Assembly (NCBI RefSeq): GCF_004296575.1 | Contig: NZ_SAYT01000007.1 | Location: forward strand, 186,001 to 250,000 | Direction: 5' to 3' | DNA from: Dyella amyloliquefaciens | GTDB lineage: Bacteria > Pseudomonadota > Gammaproteobacteria > Xanthomonadales > Rhodanobacteraceae | DNA: 64,000 bases | In this document: in pieces, positions 8,126 to 17,135 of the stretch | Numbering within the stretch: position 1 is the first letter of the stretch | Layout: each line of letters begins with the position of its first letter | The notes under the pieces: model-generated | What the model saw: the letters and a program-made list of their open reading frames with translations, nothing else | Told to the model about the DNA's origin: nothing | The model's database searches: none | Program-made: the position numbers and the translations under genes

Positions 8126-8346
8126 TGGGGAGCTCCGGTGCAGCAGGACGGGGACGTGAGGCTAAGCGACTGGCGCTTGGGGACATTGCAGGAAACCATG
8201 GAGCCAGTCTGGAGGCCCCGCCTTTCCAAGAACTTTCGCCCCCCGGAGGCCGCAACAGCGCTCGTTTTCGGCGTATCCGGAGCCTTCAACGTGAACGGTC
8301 CCCGACGCCGGAATTCGCGGCATCGGGCGCCGGGGCAGGGCCGGGC

Positions 8347-8862
8347 TCAGTGGCCGTAATGCGAGTTGCCGCCGCTCACCGAAATGCTCATGCCGCCGGT
8401 GGGATGCTGGCAGCTGCCAAAGGCCTGGCTGAGCGTGACACCGCCGGCGGTATAGCTGCCGCTGGTATGGCTGCCCGACATGACGCCCGTGCTGACCGCG
8501 CCATGTACCTGGGGCTGGTTGTAGGTGGCGTCGTCGCAGGTGACGGCAGGTGGCTGGCTGATGGCGGCCTGTGAATCGCCCAGCCGACCGCTGGTGTCGC
8601 CGTAGTAGGTGCCCGGCGGATCCTTGGCGTAGGCGCTGTTGCCGGGACTGGCCTGGTTGGCCTGGTTCGTGGGTGCCGCGGTGGTCGTGCTGGCCGCGAC
8701 AGCCCGGCTCGCGTCCGTCTCTACGGGCGTCGCCGTACTGGCGGGCGCGGCCGGTACGTTGGCGGGAATCTTCAGATTCAGCGGCGAGCTGCTGCTTTGC
8801 GCCCAGGCGGTCGCGGAAAGCAGGCTGGCAGCGAGGAAGGCGATGGTGCAGGCGGTCTTCAT
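8347..8862 (-). CDS. Secreted protein of unknown function, Ser/Thr/Ala-rich
   Basis: A 171-residue protein with a clear signal peptide (MKTACTIAFLAASLLSATAWA, cut before QSSSS). The mature part is low in complexity, rich in Ser, Thr, Ala, Gly and Gln, with two Cys (in VTCDDAT and FGSCQHP) that could form a disulphide. The start at 8862 is chosen because the signal peptide begins there; earlier in-frame codons are not protein-like. I do not recognise a domain. Flanking genes on either side are unrelated, so context gives no function. Confidence 0.7.
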   Translation of the reverse strand: MKTACTIAFLAASLLSATAWAQSSSSPLNLKIPANVPAAPASTATPVETDASRAVAASTTTAAPTNQANQASPGNSAYAKDPPGTYYGDTSGRLGDSQAAISQPPAVTCDDATYNQPQVHGAVSTGVMSGSHTSGSYTAGGVTLSQAFGSCQHPTGGMSISVSGGNSHYGH

Positions 8863-8973
8863 GGAAAAACTCCGGGGACGTACGACCTCTAACGCGCAAC
8901 CGTCGCCGGTGTGCACACGTTTACGTTCGATCCCGGATGCAGGGCTGAAGTTCCTGCATCCGCCTGCTGCCAT

Positions 8974-9105
8974 GTAGGAGCGCACCCAGTGCGCGAAAAG
9001 CCAACAAGGCGGAAACGCGGTAACGGCCATGTCTGACAGGTTCTCACCCAGTGCGCGAACGTGGCGCATCGGAGCGCCGCGGTCGCGCACTGGGTGCGCT
9101 CCTAC
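8974..9105. repeat. REP-like inverted repeat pair, copy 1
   Basis: The left arm (8974-9002) starts GTAGGAGCGCACCCAGTGCG and the right arm (about 9076-9105) is its near reverse complement ending TGCGCTCCTAC. A partial third unit with CACCCAGTGCGCGAA sits between them near 9045-9059. The same pair occurs at 11471, 39414 and 61587. It lies just after the parC stop. No transposase is linked, so this is a REP/BIME-type element rather than an insertion sequence. Confidence 0.85.
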
Positions 9106-9121
9106 AGGAGGAGCGTACGCG

Positions 9122-11359
9122 TCAGCCGGTGGTCTCGATACGCTCGACGCGACGCAGCCCCTGCGGCAACAGGCCGCCGCGGGTGGCGCGGTTGCCGCCG
9201 TACTCGACCAGGTCCGACCACTTCAGCGTGAGCTTGCGCTGGCCGGCGAAGAGCGTCACCTGGCCCTTGCCCTCGGCGACCACGGCAACACCGACGACCT
9301 TGATGCCCGCCGTGAGCTTGGCCTTGGGCACGTCGATCAGCTTGTTGCCCTTGCCCTTGTCCAGTTCCGGCAGCTCGGCCACCGAGAACATCAGCAGATG
9401 GCCTTCGGTGGTGACCACCACGATGCGGTCGCGCGCCGGATCGGCACTGACCTGCGGTGCGAGCACCTTGGCGCCATCGCCCAACGTGATGATCTGCTTG
9501 CCCGCCTTGTTGCGGCCGGTGAGCGCCTCGAAGCGGGTCACGAAGCCGTAGCCATGGTCGGTGGCGAGGATCAGGCGGGTGTCGTTGTCGCCGGCGGCCA
9601 GCGCGTCGAAGCTGGCGCCCGACGGCGGGCTGAAACGGCCGGTCAGCGGGTCGCCATTGCCGCGTGCGGACGGCAGCGTGTGTGCCGGCGTCGAGTAGCT
9701 GCGGCCGGTGGAGTCGATCACCGCGATCTGCTGTGTGGTGCGTGCCTTCACGGCGGCGAGCAGGCTGTCGCCTTCGCGATAGTTGAGGCCGTCGGCGTCG
9801 ATGTCGTGGCCCTTGGCGGCGCGGATCCAGCCCTTCTGGCTGAGCACCACGGTCACCGGTTCGCTGGCGACCAGCGCGCTTTCGTCCAGCGCCTGTGCGG
9901 CTACACGCTGCACCAGCGGCGAGCGGCGGTCGTCACCGAACTTGGCGGCGTCGGCGCGCAGTTCTTCCTTGATCAGGCCCTTGAGCTTGGCCGGCGACTT
10001 CAGCAGCACATTGATGCGCGCGCGTTCCTCTTCCAATTGGTCGCGCTCGGCATTGATCTTCATTTCCTCGAGGCGGGCCAACTGGCGCAGCCTGGTCTCG
10101 AGGATGTAGTCGGTCTGTTCCTCGCTAAGGCGGAAGCGCGCCATCAGCACCTGCTTGGGCTCGTCCTCGGTGCGGACGATGCGGATCACCTCGTCGAGGT
10201 TGAGGTAGGCGATGCGCAAACCTTCCAACAGGTGCAGGCGGCGCTCGACCTTGGCCAGGCGATGCTCCAGGCGGCGCGTCACCGTGGTGGTGCGGAACTG
10301 CAGCCACTCGCCGAGGATGCGCTTGAGATCCTTCACCTGCGGACGGCCGTCCAGGCCGATCATGTTGAGATTGATGCGGAAGCTCTTCTCCATGTCCGTG
10401 GTGGCGAACAGGTGCTGCATCACCTCGGCCGCGTCGATGCGGTTGGAGCGCGGCACCACCACCAGGCGGATCGGATTCTCGTGGTCGGACTCGTCGCGCA
10501 GGTCCTCCACCATCGGCAGCTTCTTCGCACGCATCTGCGCGGCGATCTGCTCGAGGATCTTGGACGGGCTCACCTGGTGCGGCAGCGCCGTGATGACGAT
10601 GTTGCCGTCGTCCATATGGTAGACGGCGCGGGCGCGCACGGTGCCGGTGCCGCCCTGGTACATCGCCAGCAGCTCGTTGCGCGGGGTGATGATCTCCGCT
10701 TCGGTCGGGTAGTCCGGACCCTGGATGTGCTCGCACAGGTCGGCGACGGTAGCGTCCGGATCATCCAGCAGGCGGATGCAGGCGCTCACCACTTCGCGCA
10801 GGTTGTGCGGCGGGATGTCGGTGGCCATGCCCACGGCGATGCCCATCGAACCGTTGAGCAGCACGTGCGGCACGCGCGCCGGCAGCCAGCTGGGTTCTTC
10901 CAGCGTGCCGTCGAAGTTCGGCACCCAGTCCACCGTGCCCTGGCCGAGTTCGCCCAGCAGGGCTTCGGCGATCGGGCTCAGGCGCGACTCGGTGTAGCGC
11001 ATCGCGGCGAAGCTCTTCGGGTCGTCCGGCGAGCCGAAGTTGCCCTGGCCGTCGACCAGCGGGTAGCGGTACGAGAACGGCTGGGCCATCAGCACCATCG
11101 CCTCGTAGCACGAGGTGTCGCCGTGCGGATGGAACTTGCCGATCACGTCGCCGATGGTGCGGGCGGACTTCTTCGGCTTGGCCGTGGCGGCCAGGCCCAG
11201 CTCGCTCATGGCGTACACGATGCGCCGCTGCACCGGCTTCAGGCCATCGCCCACGAAGGGCAGGGCGCGGTCCAGCACCACGTACATCGAGTAGTCGAGA
11301 TACGCCCGCTCGGCGTACTCCTTGAGCGGGATCTGTTCGAAATTGGCTTGCAGATTCAT
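9122..11359 (-). CDS. parC: DNA topoisomerase IV subunit A
   Basis: A 745-residue type IIA topoisomerase subunit, close to E. coli ParC (752). It cuts and rejoins DNA through Tyr122 in AAMRYTE and with ParE separates linked daughter chromosomes. The quinolone region reads [15 protein letters not shown], with Thr82 and Glu86 at the places of E. coli Ser80 and Glu84. The C-terminal part is a short beta-pinwheel domain, consistent with ParC rather than GyrA. parE is not adjacent. A REP-like pair lies 17 bp beyond the stop and another about 110 bp before the start. Confidence 0.97.
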   Translation of the reverse strand: MNLQANFEQIPLKEYAERAYLDYSMYVVLDRALPFVGDGLKPVQRRIVYAMSELGLAATAKPKKSARTIGDVIGKFHPHGDTSCYEAMVLMAQPFSYRYPLVDGQGNFGSPDDPKSFAAMRYTESRLSPIAEALLGELGQGTVDWVPNFDGTLEEPSWLPARVPHVLLNGSMGIAVGMATDIPPHNLREVVSACIRLLDDPDATVADLCEHIQGPDYPTEAEIITPRNELLAMYQGGTGTVRARAVYHMDDGNIVITALPHQVSPSKILEQIAAQMRAKKLPMVEDLRDESDHENPIRLVVVPRSNRIDAAEVMQHLFATTDMEKSFRINLNMIGLDGRPQVKDLKRILGEWLQFRTTTVTRRLEHRLAKVERRLHLLEGLRIAYLNLDEVIRIVRTEDEPKQVLMARFRLSEEQTDYILETRLRQLARLEEMKINAERDQLEEERARINVLLKSPAKLKGLIKEELRADAAKFGDDRRSPLVQRVAAQALDESALVASEPVTVVLSQKGWIRAAKGHDIDADGLNYREGDSLLAAVKARTTQQIAVIDSTGRSYSTPAHTLPSARGNGDPLTGRFSPPSGASFDALAAGDNDTRLILATDHGYGFVTRFEALTGRNKAGKQIITLGDGAKVLAPQVSADPARDRIVVVTTEGHLLMFSVAELPELDKGKGNKLIDVPKAKLTAGIKVVGVAVVAEGKGQVTLFAGQRKLTLKWSDLVEYGGNRATRGGLLPQGLRRVERIETTG

Positions 11360-11470
11360 GCGGTTACGTCGTTCGCCTGCGCGCGGGCGGCGCGCTTAAC
11401 CGGGGGATGGTGCCAGAAAGGGGGGATGGGGGGCGAGGGGGGGGTGTGGGCCGACCTATCGACGTCACCC

Positions 11471-11607
11471 TGTAGGAGCGCACCCAGTGCGCGAAAAGCC
11501 AACAGGGCGGAAATGCGGGATCGGCTGGTCCCTAAGGGGGGGGCTCCCCATCTGCGCGGCCGCGGCGTATCGGGGCGCTGCGGTCGCGCACAGGGTGCGC
11601 TCCCACA
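11471..11607. repeat. REP-like inverted repeat pair, copy 2
   Basis: The left arm 11471-11500 begins TGTAGGAGCGCACCCAGTGC and the right arm near 11575-11607 ends GGTGCGCTCCCACA. The spacer is about 75 bases and includes a G-run. It fills most of the gap between the TraB/GumN gene end (11624) and the parC start. The right arm differs slightly from the consensus (CACAGGG for CACTGGG), a change also seen in copy 3. Confidence 0.85.
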
Positions 11608-11623
11608 AGGGAAGGCTGGGGCT

Positions 11624-12499
11624 TCAGTCGCGGATGCGGCTGCTCTCGACGCCCAGCTTGCGCAGCTGTGCCTGCACGCTGTCCGGCCCGGCCAGATGAC
11701 CGGCGCCGACCGCGATGAAGCTCACCCCGGGTTGCTTGAGGCGTTCGGCGATGGTCCTGGCCCAGGCTTCGTTACGCTCGACGATCAGGCGCTGGTACAG
11801 CATCGGGCTCTCCTTGCGCAGGTCCTCGTCCTCGACCTTGGCGATGGCGTCGGTGTCGCCACGACGCCAGGCGTCGACCAGCTCGCGCAGCTTGGCAGGG
11901 CCGTCGGCCACTTCCTTGAACGACTGGCGCAGGAAGTCCAGCTGCATGGCCTCGGGCAGGTCGGCCAGCATGAGGATCTGCTTCTCGGAGGTTTCCAGCC
12001 CGTCGACCGGCTTGCCGGCCTGCTGCATGCGCGCCTTGAGCTGCTTGTCCACGCCCTGGCTGGGGTCCATGCCGGACTGCACCAGTGGCGCCACGGTAAG
12101 CGTCAGCGCGGCCAGCCAGGGTCGCATCGGCTGCAGCGAGGCCACGCCACCAGGCACCTTGGCATCGGTGGCGGCCTTTTCCAGGCGATGCATGTCGCGA
12201 TCGTCGAGCTTGGTCGACAGCGGGTGGCTGAAGTCCACGCCGTGCTGCATCACCAGTGCCTGCATCGCCGGGCTGTCGTCGTCGACGATCTCGATGCTCA
12301 GCCGCTGGCTGTCGGCGAGCGCCTTGTCCAGCGAGGGCGAGCCCCAGTTCGTATCCGACGGCAGCAGGTGCACGGTGCCGAACAGGTAGATCGTGGCCTC
12401 GCCCTGCTTGACGACCCACAGGCCGGGCTGGGCGAACGCCGTGGCGACCAGCAGCAGGTTGAGGACGAGGGCAGTGCCAAGACGGACGAGCAATTTCAC
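11624..12499 (-). CDS. TraB/GumN family periplasmic protein
   Basis: A 291-residue exported protein with a signal peptide ending AFAQ. Family marks are FGTVHLLP near the N-terminus, a conserved NEAWARTIAERL in the C-terminal third, and VGAGHLAG before the end; the GxxH and E/H residues resemble the EreA/ChaN/TIKI erythromycin-esterase and metalloprotease-like fold. GumN is encoded beside the xanthan cluster in Xanthomonas but its role is unsettled. The GTG at 12499 is chosen because CAGGAG precedes it; the frame stays open back to the end of the upstream peptidase gene, 20 bp away, suggesting cotranscription. Confidence 0.85.
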   Translation of the reverse strand: MKLLVRLGTALVLNLLLVATAFAQPGLWVVKQGEATIYLFGTVHLLPSDTNWGSPSLDKALADSQRLSIEIVDDDSPAMQALVMQHGVDFSHPLSTKLDDRDMHRLEKAATDAKVPGGVASLQPMRPWLAALTLTVAPLVQSGMDPSQGVDKQLKARMQQAGKPVDGLETSEKQILMLADLPEAMQLDFLRQSFKEVADGPAKLRELVDAWRRGDTDAIAKVEDEDLRKESPMLYQRLIVERNEAWARTIAERLKQPGVSFIAVGAGHLAGPDSVQAQLRKLGVESSRIRD

Positions 12500-12519
12500 T
12501 ACGACTCCTGTGGCGCGCC

Positions 12520-13563
12520 TCACGGCGAGGCGGCCGGCTGGTTCTCGACGGCGAGCAGGAAGCGCGTCAGGCCGTCGAAATAGGTTTGCTGGTCATCGTA
12601 CATCGCCATGTGGCTGCCCTTGGGGCAGAGCAGGAACTGACCGTGCGGCAAACTGGCCGCCATCGCCTTCATGTAGCGAGGGTCCATGGTGTCGTACTTC
12701 GCGCCGATCACCAGGGTGGGCACGGTGATCCTGTGCAGGTCCTTGCTGCGGTCCCAGTGCTCCAGCCTGCCGCTCGCGCCCAGTTCGCTGGGGCCCTGCA
12801 TCAGTGCGTAGATCTGATCATTCATGTGAGCGAAGGCGCGATTGACCGGGTCGGGCCACTGCGCCTGCGGCATGCGCAGCACGTGCTGCTCGTAGTGCAT
12901 GGGCCCAAGAATGGCCATGTAGCGCGGATCGTCGGTATGCCCGCTGGCCTCCATCTGCTTCACCTCGGCCAGCTGCTTCGGGTCCATCGCCGGTTCCAGC
13001 ACGTCGCGGGCGTAGGCGTTGTAGGCGGGAATGGAGTCCATCATGTTGGAGATGACCAGGCACTTGAGGTGCTGCTGGTACTTCAGCGCGTATTCGATCG
13101 CGAGCACGCCGCCCCAGGAATGGCCGAGCAGGCAGAAGTTGTCCTTGTCCAGGTGCAGTGCCTGGCGGACCTGTTCCACTTCATCGACGAAGCGATCCGT
13201 CGTCCACAGCGACTCGTCCTTGGGCTGGTCGCTATAGGCCGAGCCAAGCTGGTCGTAGTAGTAGTACTCGATGCCTTCCTTCGGGAAATAGCTGTCGAAG
13301 GCCTCGAAATACTCGTGCGTGGCGCCGGGGCCACCATGCAGCAGCAACACCTTGAGCTTCGGGTTGTTGCCCACGCGCTTGGTCCAGACGTGGAACTTGC
13401 CCTTGGGCGTGCTGATCTCGATCTGCTTGACGCCGCCGCCGAGCACGTCGTCGTGGCCCGTGCGGTCGAAATAGGAGGCCAGCGTTGGCGGCGTCTGAGC
13501 GGCCAGGCCCAGGCCTGACCATGCGCAACCGATCACGAACAGCAGGAGCAGGCGTGCCTTCAT
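12520..13563 (-). CDS. Secreted proline-iminopeptidase-like alpha/beta hydrolase
   Basis: A 347-residue protein with a signal peptide (MKARLLLLFVIGCAWSGLGL, cut after AA). The catalytic core has HGGPGATHEY for the oxyanion hole, YDQLGSAYS, and GHSWGG with the nucleophile serine; His in KGSHMAMY is the likely triad member. These marks belong to the proline iminopeptidase (S33) and tricorn-factor F1 group, which remove N-terminal residues from peptides. Export implies a periplasmic role in peptide use. The downstream TraB/GumN gene begins 20 bp after its stop. Confidence 0.85.
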   Translation of the reverse strand: MKARLLLLFVIGCAWSGLGLAAQTPPTLASYFDRTGHDDVLGGGVKQIEISTPKGKFHVWTKRVGNNPKLKVLLLHGGPGATHEYFEAFDSYFPKEGIEYYYYDQLGSAYSDQPKDESLWTTDRFVDEVEQVRQALHLDKDNFCLLGHSWGGVLAIEYALKYQQHLKCLVISNMMDSIPAYNAYARDVLEPAMDPKQLAEVKQMEASGHTDDPRYMAILGPMHYEQHVLRMPQAQWPDPVNRAFAHMNDQIYALMQGPSELGASGRLEHWDRSKDLHRITVPTLVIGAKYDTMDPRYMKAMAASLPHGQFLLCPKGSHMAMYDDQQTYFDGLTRFLLAVENQPAASP

Positions 13564-13626
13564 GAGTACTTTCCCCCCGGAACAGTTTGCGCACTATCGT
13601 CCGCGGTCACCGGAGGTGCAAGCCGA

Positions 13627-14745
13627 TCAGCGAGGCACGCGATAGCCGCCCGGTATGCCGTGCGGACTCAGCGTGAGCTGCCAGAGCTGGTCGCGGCGGC
13701 TGCGGAATATGGCGGCGGATACCGACAGGTAGAAATGCCACATGCGGCGAAAGCGGCCGTCATAGTTTTTGGAAAGCTCCGGCCAGGCGGCGTCGAAGTT
13801 GGCGCGCCATGCGGTGAGCGTGCGGTCGTAGTCCGCGCCGAAGTTGTGCCAGTCCTCCACCACGAACAGGTCCTGCAGCGCGGCGGTTACCTGTGAGGCA
13901 GCGGGGATCATCGAGTTCTGGAAGATGTATTTCTCGATCCACGGGTCGGGGCGGCTTGGTGTGCCGTTGCTGCCGATGCAGTGAAGCAGGAACAGGCCGT
14001 CGTCGCGGATGCAGCGGCGCGCCACTTCGAAGTAGGTGCGGTAGTTCAGGGCACCGACGTGTTCGAACATGCCGATGGAGAAGACCGCGTCGAAAGGTTC
14101 ATCGAGTTCGCGGTAGTCCTGCAGGCGGATATCCACCGGCAGTCCGGTGCACAGCTCGCGGGCAAACTCGGCCTGCTCCTGCGACACGGTGACACCGACG
14201 CCCTTCACGCCGTAGTTTTCCACGGCGTACTTGAGCGCCTCGCCCCAGCCACAGCCGATGTCCAGCACGCGTTGGCCGGGCTGCAGCCGCAGCTTGCGGC
14301 AGATCAGGTCGAGCTTGGCGACCTGTGCATCGTCCAGGTTGTTCGCTTCGGCCCAGTAGCCGCAGGAATACACCAGCCGCTTGCCCAGCATGGCCTGGAA
14401 GAGGTCGTTGCCGCGGTCGTAGTGGGTCTTGCCGATCTCGAACGCGTGTTCGCCACGCTGCAGGTTGATGAAGCGTGCCTTGAGATGGGCGAGCAGCGTG
14501 TCCAGCGACTTCAGCTCGGTATCCAGGCGGGCACCGAGCATGCGGGTGAACATGCCCGCCAGGTCATCGGCGTCCCACCAGCCATCCATGTAGCTTTCGC
14601 CCAGGCCCAGGGAGCCGTGGGCGAAAACGCGTGCATAGAGGCGCTTGTCGTGCACTCGCATGTCGGTCGGTGCGGAGCCGTCGAGGCGGATGCCGGCGTG
14701 CTCAAGCAGGGTGGCAGCGCGTGATTTGAGTGAATCCTGGCTCAT
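13627..14745 (-). CDS. cfa: Cyclopropane-fatty-acyl-phospholipid synthase
   Basis: A 372-residue SAM-dependent enzyme that adds a methylene bridge to unsaturated acyl chains of membrane phospholipids, usually on entry to stationary phase or under acid stress. Seen are HYDRGNDLF, YSCGYW, the SAM-binding VLDIGCGWGEA, FDAVFSIGMFEHVG, and the late LLHCIGSNG and YIFQNSMIPA blocks typical of CFA synthases. Length fits the family. It stands alone, with no linked desaturase. Confidence 0.95.
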   Translation of the reverse strand: MSQDSLKSRAATLLEHAGIRLDGSAPTDMRVHDKRLYARVFAHGSLGLGESYMDGWWDADDLAGMFTRMLGARLDTELKSLDTLLAHLKARFINLQRGEHAFEIGKTHYDRGNDLFQAMLGKRLVYSCGYWAEANNLDDAQVAKLDLICRKLRLQPGQRVLDIGCGWGEALKYAVENYGVKGVGVTVSQEQAEFARELCTGLPVDIRLQDYRELDEPFDAVFSIGMFEHVGALNYRTYFEVARRCIRDDGLFLLHCIGSNGTPSRPDPWIEKYIFQNSMIPAASQVTAALQDLFVVEDWHNFGADYDRTLTAWRANFDAAWPELSKNYDGRFRRMWHFYLSVSAAIFRSRRDQLWQLTLSPHGIPGGYRVPR

Positions 14746-14833
14746 GCGTTCCTCGTGTAGCGTGACGAAGAAGTAGCTGGCGTGAATTCAGTCCGTCACC
14801 CCGAAACTCACCCGGGCGGCGGGCAGGGCTTCA

Positions 14834-15172
14834 TCATGCCGTGCTACCGGGCTTACCCAACGTACCGAAGCTCGCGGGGCTGATGGCGTAAACCGCATCG
14901 ATGCCGACAGCACGTACGGTATCGAGCAAGGACTTGGCCTGCTGTGTGCCGAGCATAAATTCCACTTTCACGGTGAGGTCATCGGCGAGCTCGAAGAACT
15001 GCTCCTCGTGCAACACCCCATGCCTTCCGTATCCACAGATCGCCCGGAAAGCCGACCCGCCGCCGATGCCATGCTTCTTCGCATGTTCCAGCAGCCATTC
15101 GTAAACGAGCTTGCCTTCGTGCCGGGCACGCGTATGGCAGTAGAAGCTGATCAGGACGCCTTGGGTTTCCAT
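14834..15172 (-). CDS. DUF190 family protein linked to the fluoride channel
   Basis: A 112-residue PII-like fold (DUF190) protein. It starts METQGVLISFY with GAGGAAGC just before it and contains KKHGIGGGSAFRAICGYG, the conserved central block of the family, and a later FELADDLTVKVEF strand. DUF190 genes are regularly found with crcB and are thought to help or sense the fluoride channel, but the exact role is not proven. It starts 8 bp after the crcB stop, so both are under the same fluoride riboswitch. Confidence 0.88.
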   Translation of the reverse strand: METQGVLISFYCHTRARHEGKLVYEWLLEHAKKHGIGGGSAFRAICGYGRHGVLHEEQFFELADDLTVKVEFMLGTQQAKSLLDTVRAVGIDAVYAISPASFGTLGKPGSTA

Positions 15173-15180
15173 GCTTCCTC

Positions 15181-15567
15181 CTAGCTGCGCAACACGGCGC
15201 GGGTGAGGGCAATGCCGGAGATGGTCATCGCGATGGAACCGACCAGGTGCAAGGCCAGGTGCCCACCGAACCAAAGATACTGCTGGCGCAGCAGCAGGGT
15301 GGTGGACTCGGCCGAGAACGTGGAGAACGTGGTAAGGCCGCCGAGGAAACCGGTTGCCGCGAACAGGCGCAGCTCCGGCGGCAGGGTCTGGAAGTGATCG
15401 AAGATGCCCAGCACGACACCCATCAGCAGTCCGCCGATCAGGTTGGCGGCCAGGGTGCCCAGCGGCACCGTGGGAAAGACGGGGTTGAACAGCACGCCGA
15501 GGGTCCAGCGCAGCCAGCAGCCCAGCGCTCCCCCGATGCCAACAGCCACAAAACCGGTAAAGCCCAC
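15181..15567 (-). CDS. crcB: Fluoride channel CrcB (Fluc)
   Basis: A 128-residue, four-helix membrane protein that works as a dual-topology dimer to let fluoride leave the cell. Diagnostic are GGALGCWLRW and the GGLTTFSTFS block with the fluoride-lining residues. Translation begins with GTG at 15567, preceded by TGAGGAG. A fluoride riboswitch lies directly upstream on the same strand, and the DUF190 gene follows 8 bp later. This makes a complete fluoride-response operon. Confidence 0.95.
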   Translation of the reverse strand: MGFTGFVAVGIGGALGCWLRWTLGVLFNPVFPTVPLGTLAANLIGGLLMGVVLGIFDHFQTLPPELRLFAATGFLGGLTTFSTFSAESTTLLLRQQYLWFGGHLALHLVGSIAMTISGIALTRAVLRS

Positions 15568-15637
15568 GTTCGTCTCCTCAAGTCATGGGGACTTCCCGGA
15601 AACAGGCACGCGCCTGCGCCCCGGGAGATCCGGCGGT

Positions 15638-15706
15638 GCAGGCATCATCAACCCTAAGGTGGTTTGCCCCGTGCGCATGGCCGGAGCGGGAGGCATGCCA
15701 TCTCCC
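15638..15706 (-). ncRNA. Fluoride riboswitch (crcB motif)
   Basis: Read on the minus strand, the leader opens GGGAGATGGCATGCCTCCC (15706-15688) and, after a G/C-rich internal hairpin and an AACC, ends with a CTTAGGGTTGATGATGCCTG stretch (about 15658-15639). The GATGGCATxCCTCC start and TGATGATGCCTGC end are the defining conserved parts of the fluoride riboswitch, which form the pseudoknot around Mg2+-bound fluoride. It lies 70 bp before the crcB start. The following GGATCTCCCGGGGCGCAGGC region may be the expression platform. Confidence 0.93.
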
Positions 15707-15803
15707 TGCGGCCCATGCTAGCGGATGATTGGCCGAACGTCATGGCTCGGGCCGACGGGCGGCGCAGCTATACTTCGCGTTCCTCGCTCGCCTGCGCCTT
15801 GCC

Positions 15804-17069
15804 ATGACTTCTACCCCGCGCCCCGTCCGGCGCAGCCTGCCTTGGCTGCTGGCGGGACTGTCGATGATCGGCCCGTTCTCGATCGACGCCGTGTTCCCGG
15901 CGTTTCCGCTGATCGGCAGCCACTTCGGGGTGGACAGCACGCAACTGCAGCAGATGATCAGCATGTACCTGATCACGTATGCGGTGATGAGCCTCTTCCA
16001 CGGCGCCATTGCCGATGCTATCGGGCGCAAGCCGGTCATCGTGGCGGGCATGGTGGTCTACTCACTGGCGTCGGCCGGCGCGGCGATGTCCACTTCCTAC
16101 ACCATGCTGCTGTCCTGCCGTGCGCTGCAGGGCGTGTGCGCGGGTGCGGGCCTGGTGGTGGGCCGCGCCGTCGTGCGCGACAGCCTGGAGGGCGCGGCGG
16201 CCCAGCAGCTGATGTCGCGCGTGATGATGATCTTCAGCGTGGCGCCGGTGATCGCGCCCATCGTCGGCGCGCAGCTGCTGTTCCTCAACGGCTGGCACGG
16301 CATCTTCTGGGTGTTGATGGGCTTCACCCTGGTGCTGGCGGTGGCGCTGGTGTTGTTCCTGGAAGAGACGCATCCGCCGTCGGCGCGCACGTCCTTTCAC
16401 CTTGGGGACCTGGTACGCGGCTATATGAGCTTTGGGCAGGACCGCGTGTTCTGGCCGTTGCTGATCTCGCTGTCGGTGAACTTCGCCGGGCTGTTCCTCT
16501 ACATCTCCTCGGCGCCGCATATCGTGCGCGACCTGCTGCATCTGTCTGCGCAGGGGTTCCCGTGGCTGTTCCTGCCGGTGGTGGGTGGCCTGGTGCTGGG
16601 TGCGTGGCTGTCGGGGCGCCTGGCCAGCCGGCGCAGCGTGGTGTACACGGTCAACCTCGGCTATGCGGCGCTGCTGTCGGCGTGTGCGTTGCACGTACTG
16701 ATCGCGCTGGTGACCACCGATCCGGTGCTGCCGTGGTCGGTGCTGCCATTGGTGTTGCATGGCGTGGGCGTCCAGCTGGCGTTCCCGACGCTGACGTTGC
16801 TGTTGCTCGATCGTTTCCCGCACCGGCGCGGCGGCGCATCGTCCGTCCAGGCGTTCTGCAGCCTGCTGCTGTGCGCGTTCATTGCGGGCGTGATGTCGCC
16901 CTTGCTGTCGAGCCGCATGCTCTACCTCGCATTGGGTGCCAGCACGCTCACCCTGATCGGCTGGTGGGCATGGCGCTGGTACCAGCGCGTGACGCCCCGG
17001 TCGCCACCGGCCTCGCGCGTGCCGACGCTGGAAACGGAACTGCAGGCCGAAGTCGCCGAGTCCCACTGA
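15804..17069 (+). CDS. Bcr/CflA-type multidrug MFS transporter
   Basis: A 421-residue inner-membrane antiporter with 12 predicted helices. Seen are the family start PWLLAGLSMIGPFSIDAVFP, motif A in GAIADAIGRKPV, a long RALQGVCAGAGLVVGRAVVRD helix 4 region, and the antiporter motif C as SVAPVIAPIVGA. Bcr and CflA proteins pump out bicyclomycin, chloramphenicol or sulphonamides, and sometimes small peptides. The start at 15804 is preferred, since the longer frame from 15729 adds residues unlike the family and runs into the fluoride leader region on the other strand. Confidence 0.9.
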   Translation: MTSTPRPVRRSLPWLLAGLSMIGPFSIDAVFPAFPLIGSHFGVDSTQLQQMISMYLITYAVMSLFHGAIADAIGRKPVIVAGMVVYSLASAGAAMSTSYTMLLSCRALQGVCAGAGLVVGRAVVRDSLEGAAAQQLMSRVMMIFSVAPVIAPIVGAQLLFLNGWHGIFWVLMGFTLVLAVALVLFLEETHPPSARTSFHLGDLVRGYMSFGQDRVFWPLLISLSVNFAGLFLYISSAPHIVRDLLHLSAQGFPWLFLPVVGGLVLGAWLSGRLASRRSVVYTVNLGYAALLSACALHVLIALVTTDPVLPWSVLPLVLHGVGVQLAFPTLTLLLLDRFPHRRGGASSVQAFCSLLLCAFIAGVMSPLLSSRMLYLALGASTLTLIGWWAWRWYQRVTPRSPPASRVPTLETELQAEVAESH

Positions 17070-17135
17070 GCTTCCCGGCGCGTTGCGTCATCAGCCGGGA
17101 GACAGGCGCTCATGCCAGGTCTCCCGGACGCAGCC

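Noticed and set aside
8974-9105. Possible insertion sequence ends
   Set aside because: No transposase, no target duplication seen, and the same hairpin pair recurs at three other intergenic sites, which fits REP/BIME elements.
9029-12583. An 1184-codon open frame on the plus strand through parC and the TraB/GumN gene
   Set aside because: It is antisense to two well-recognised genes and its sequence is rich in Arg, His, Gln and Ala as expected from GC-rich codon shadows; no domain is visible.
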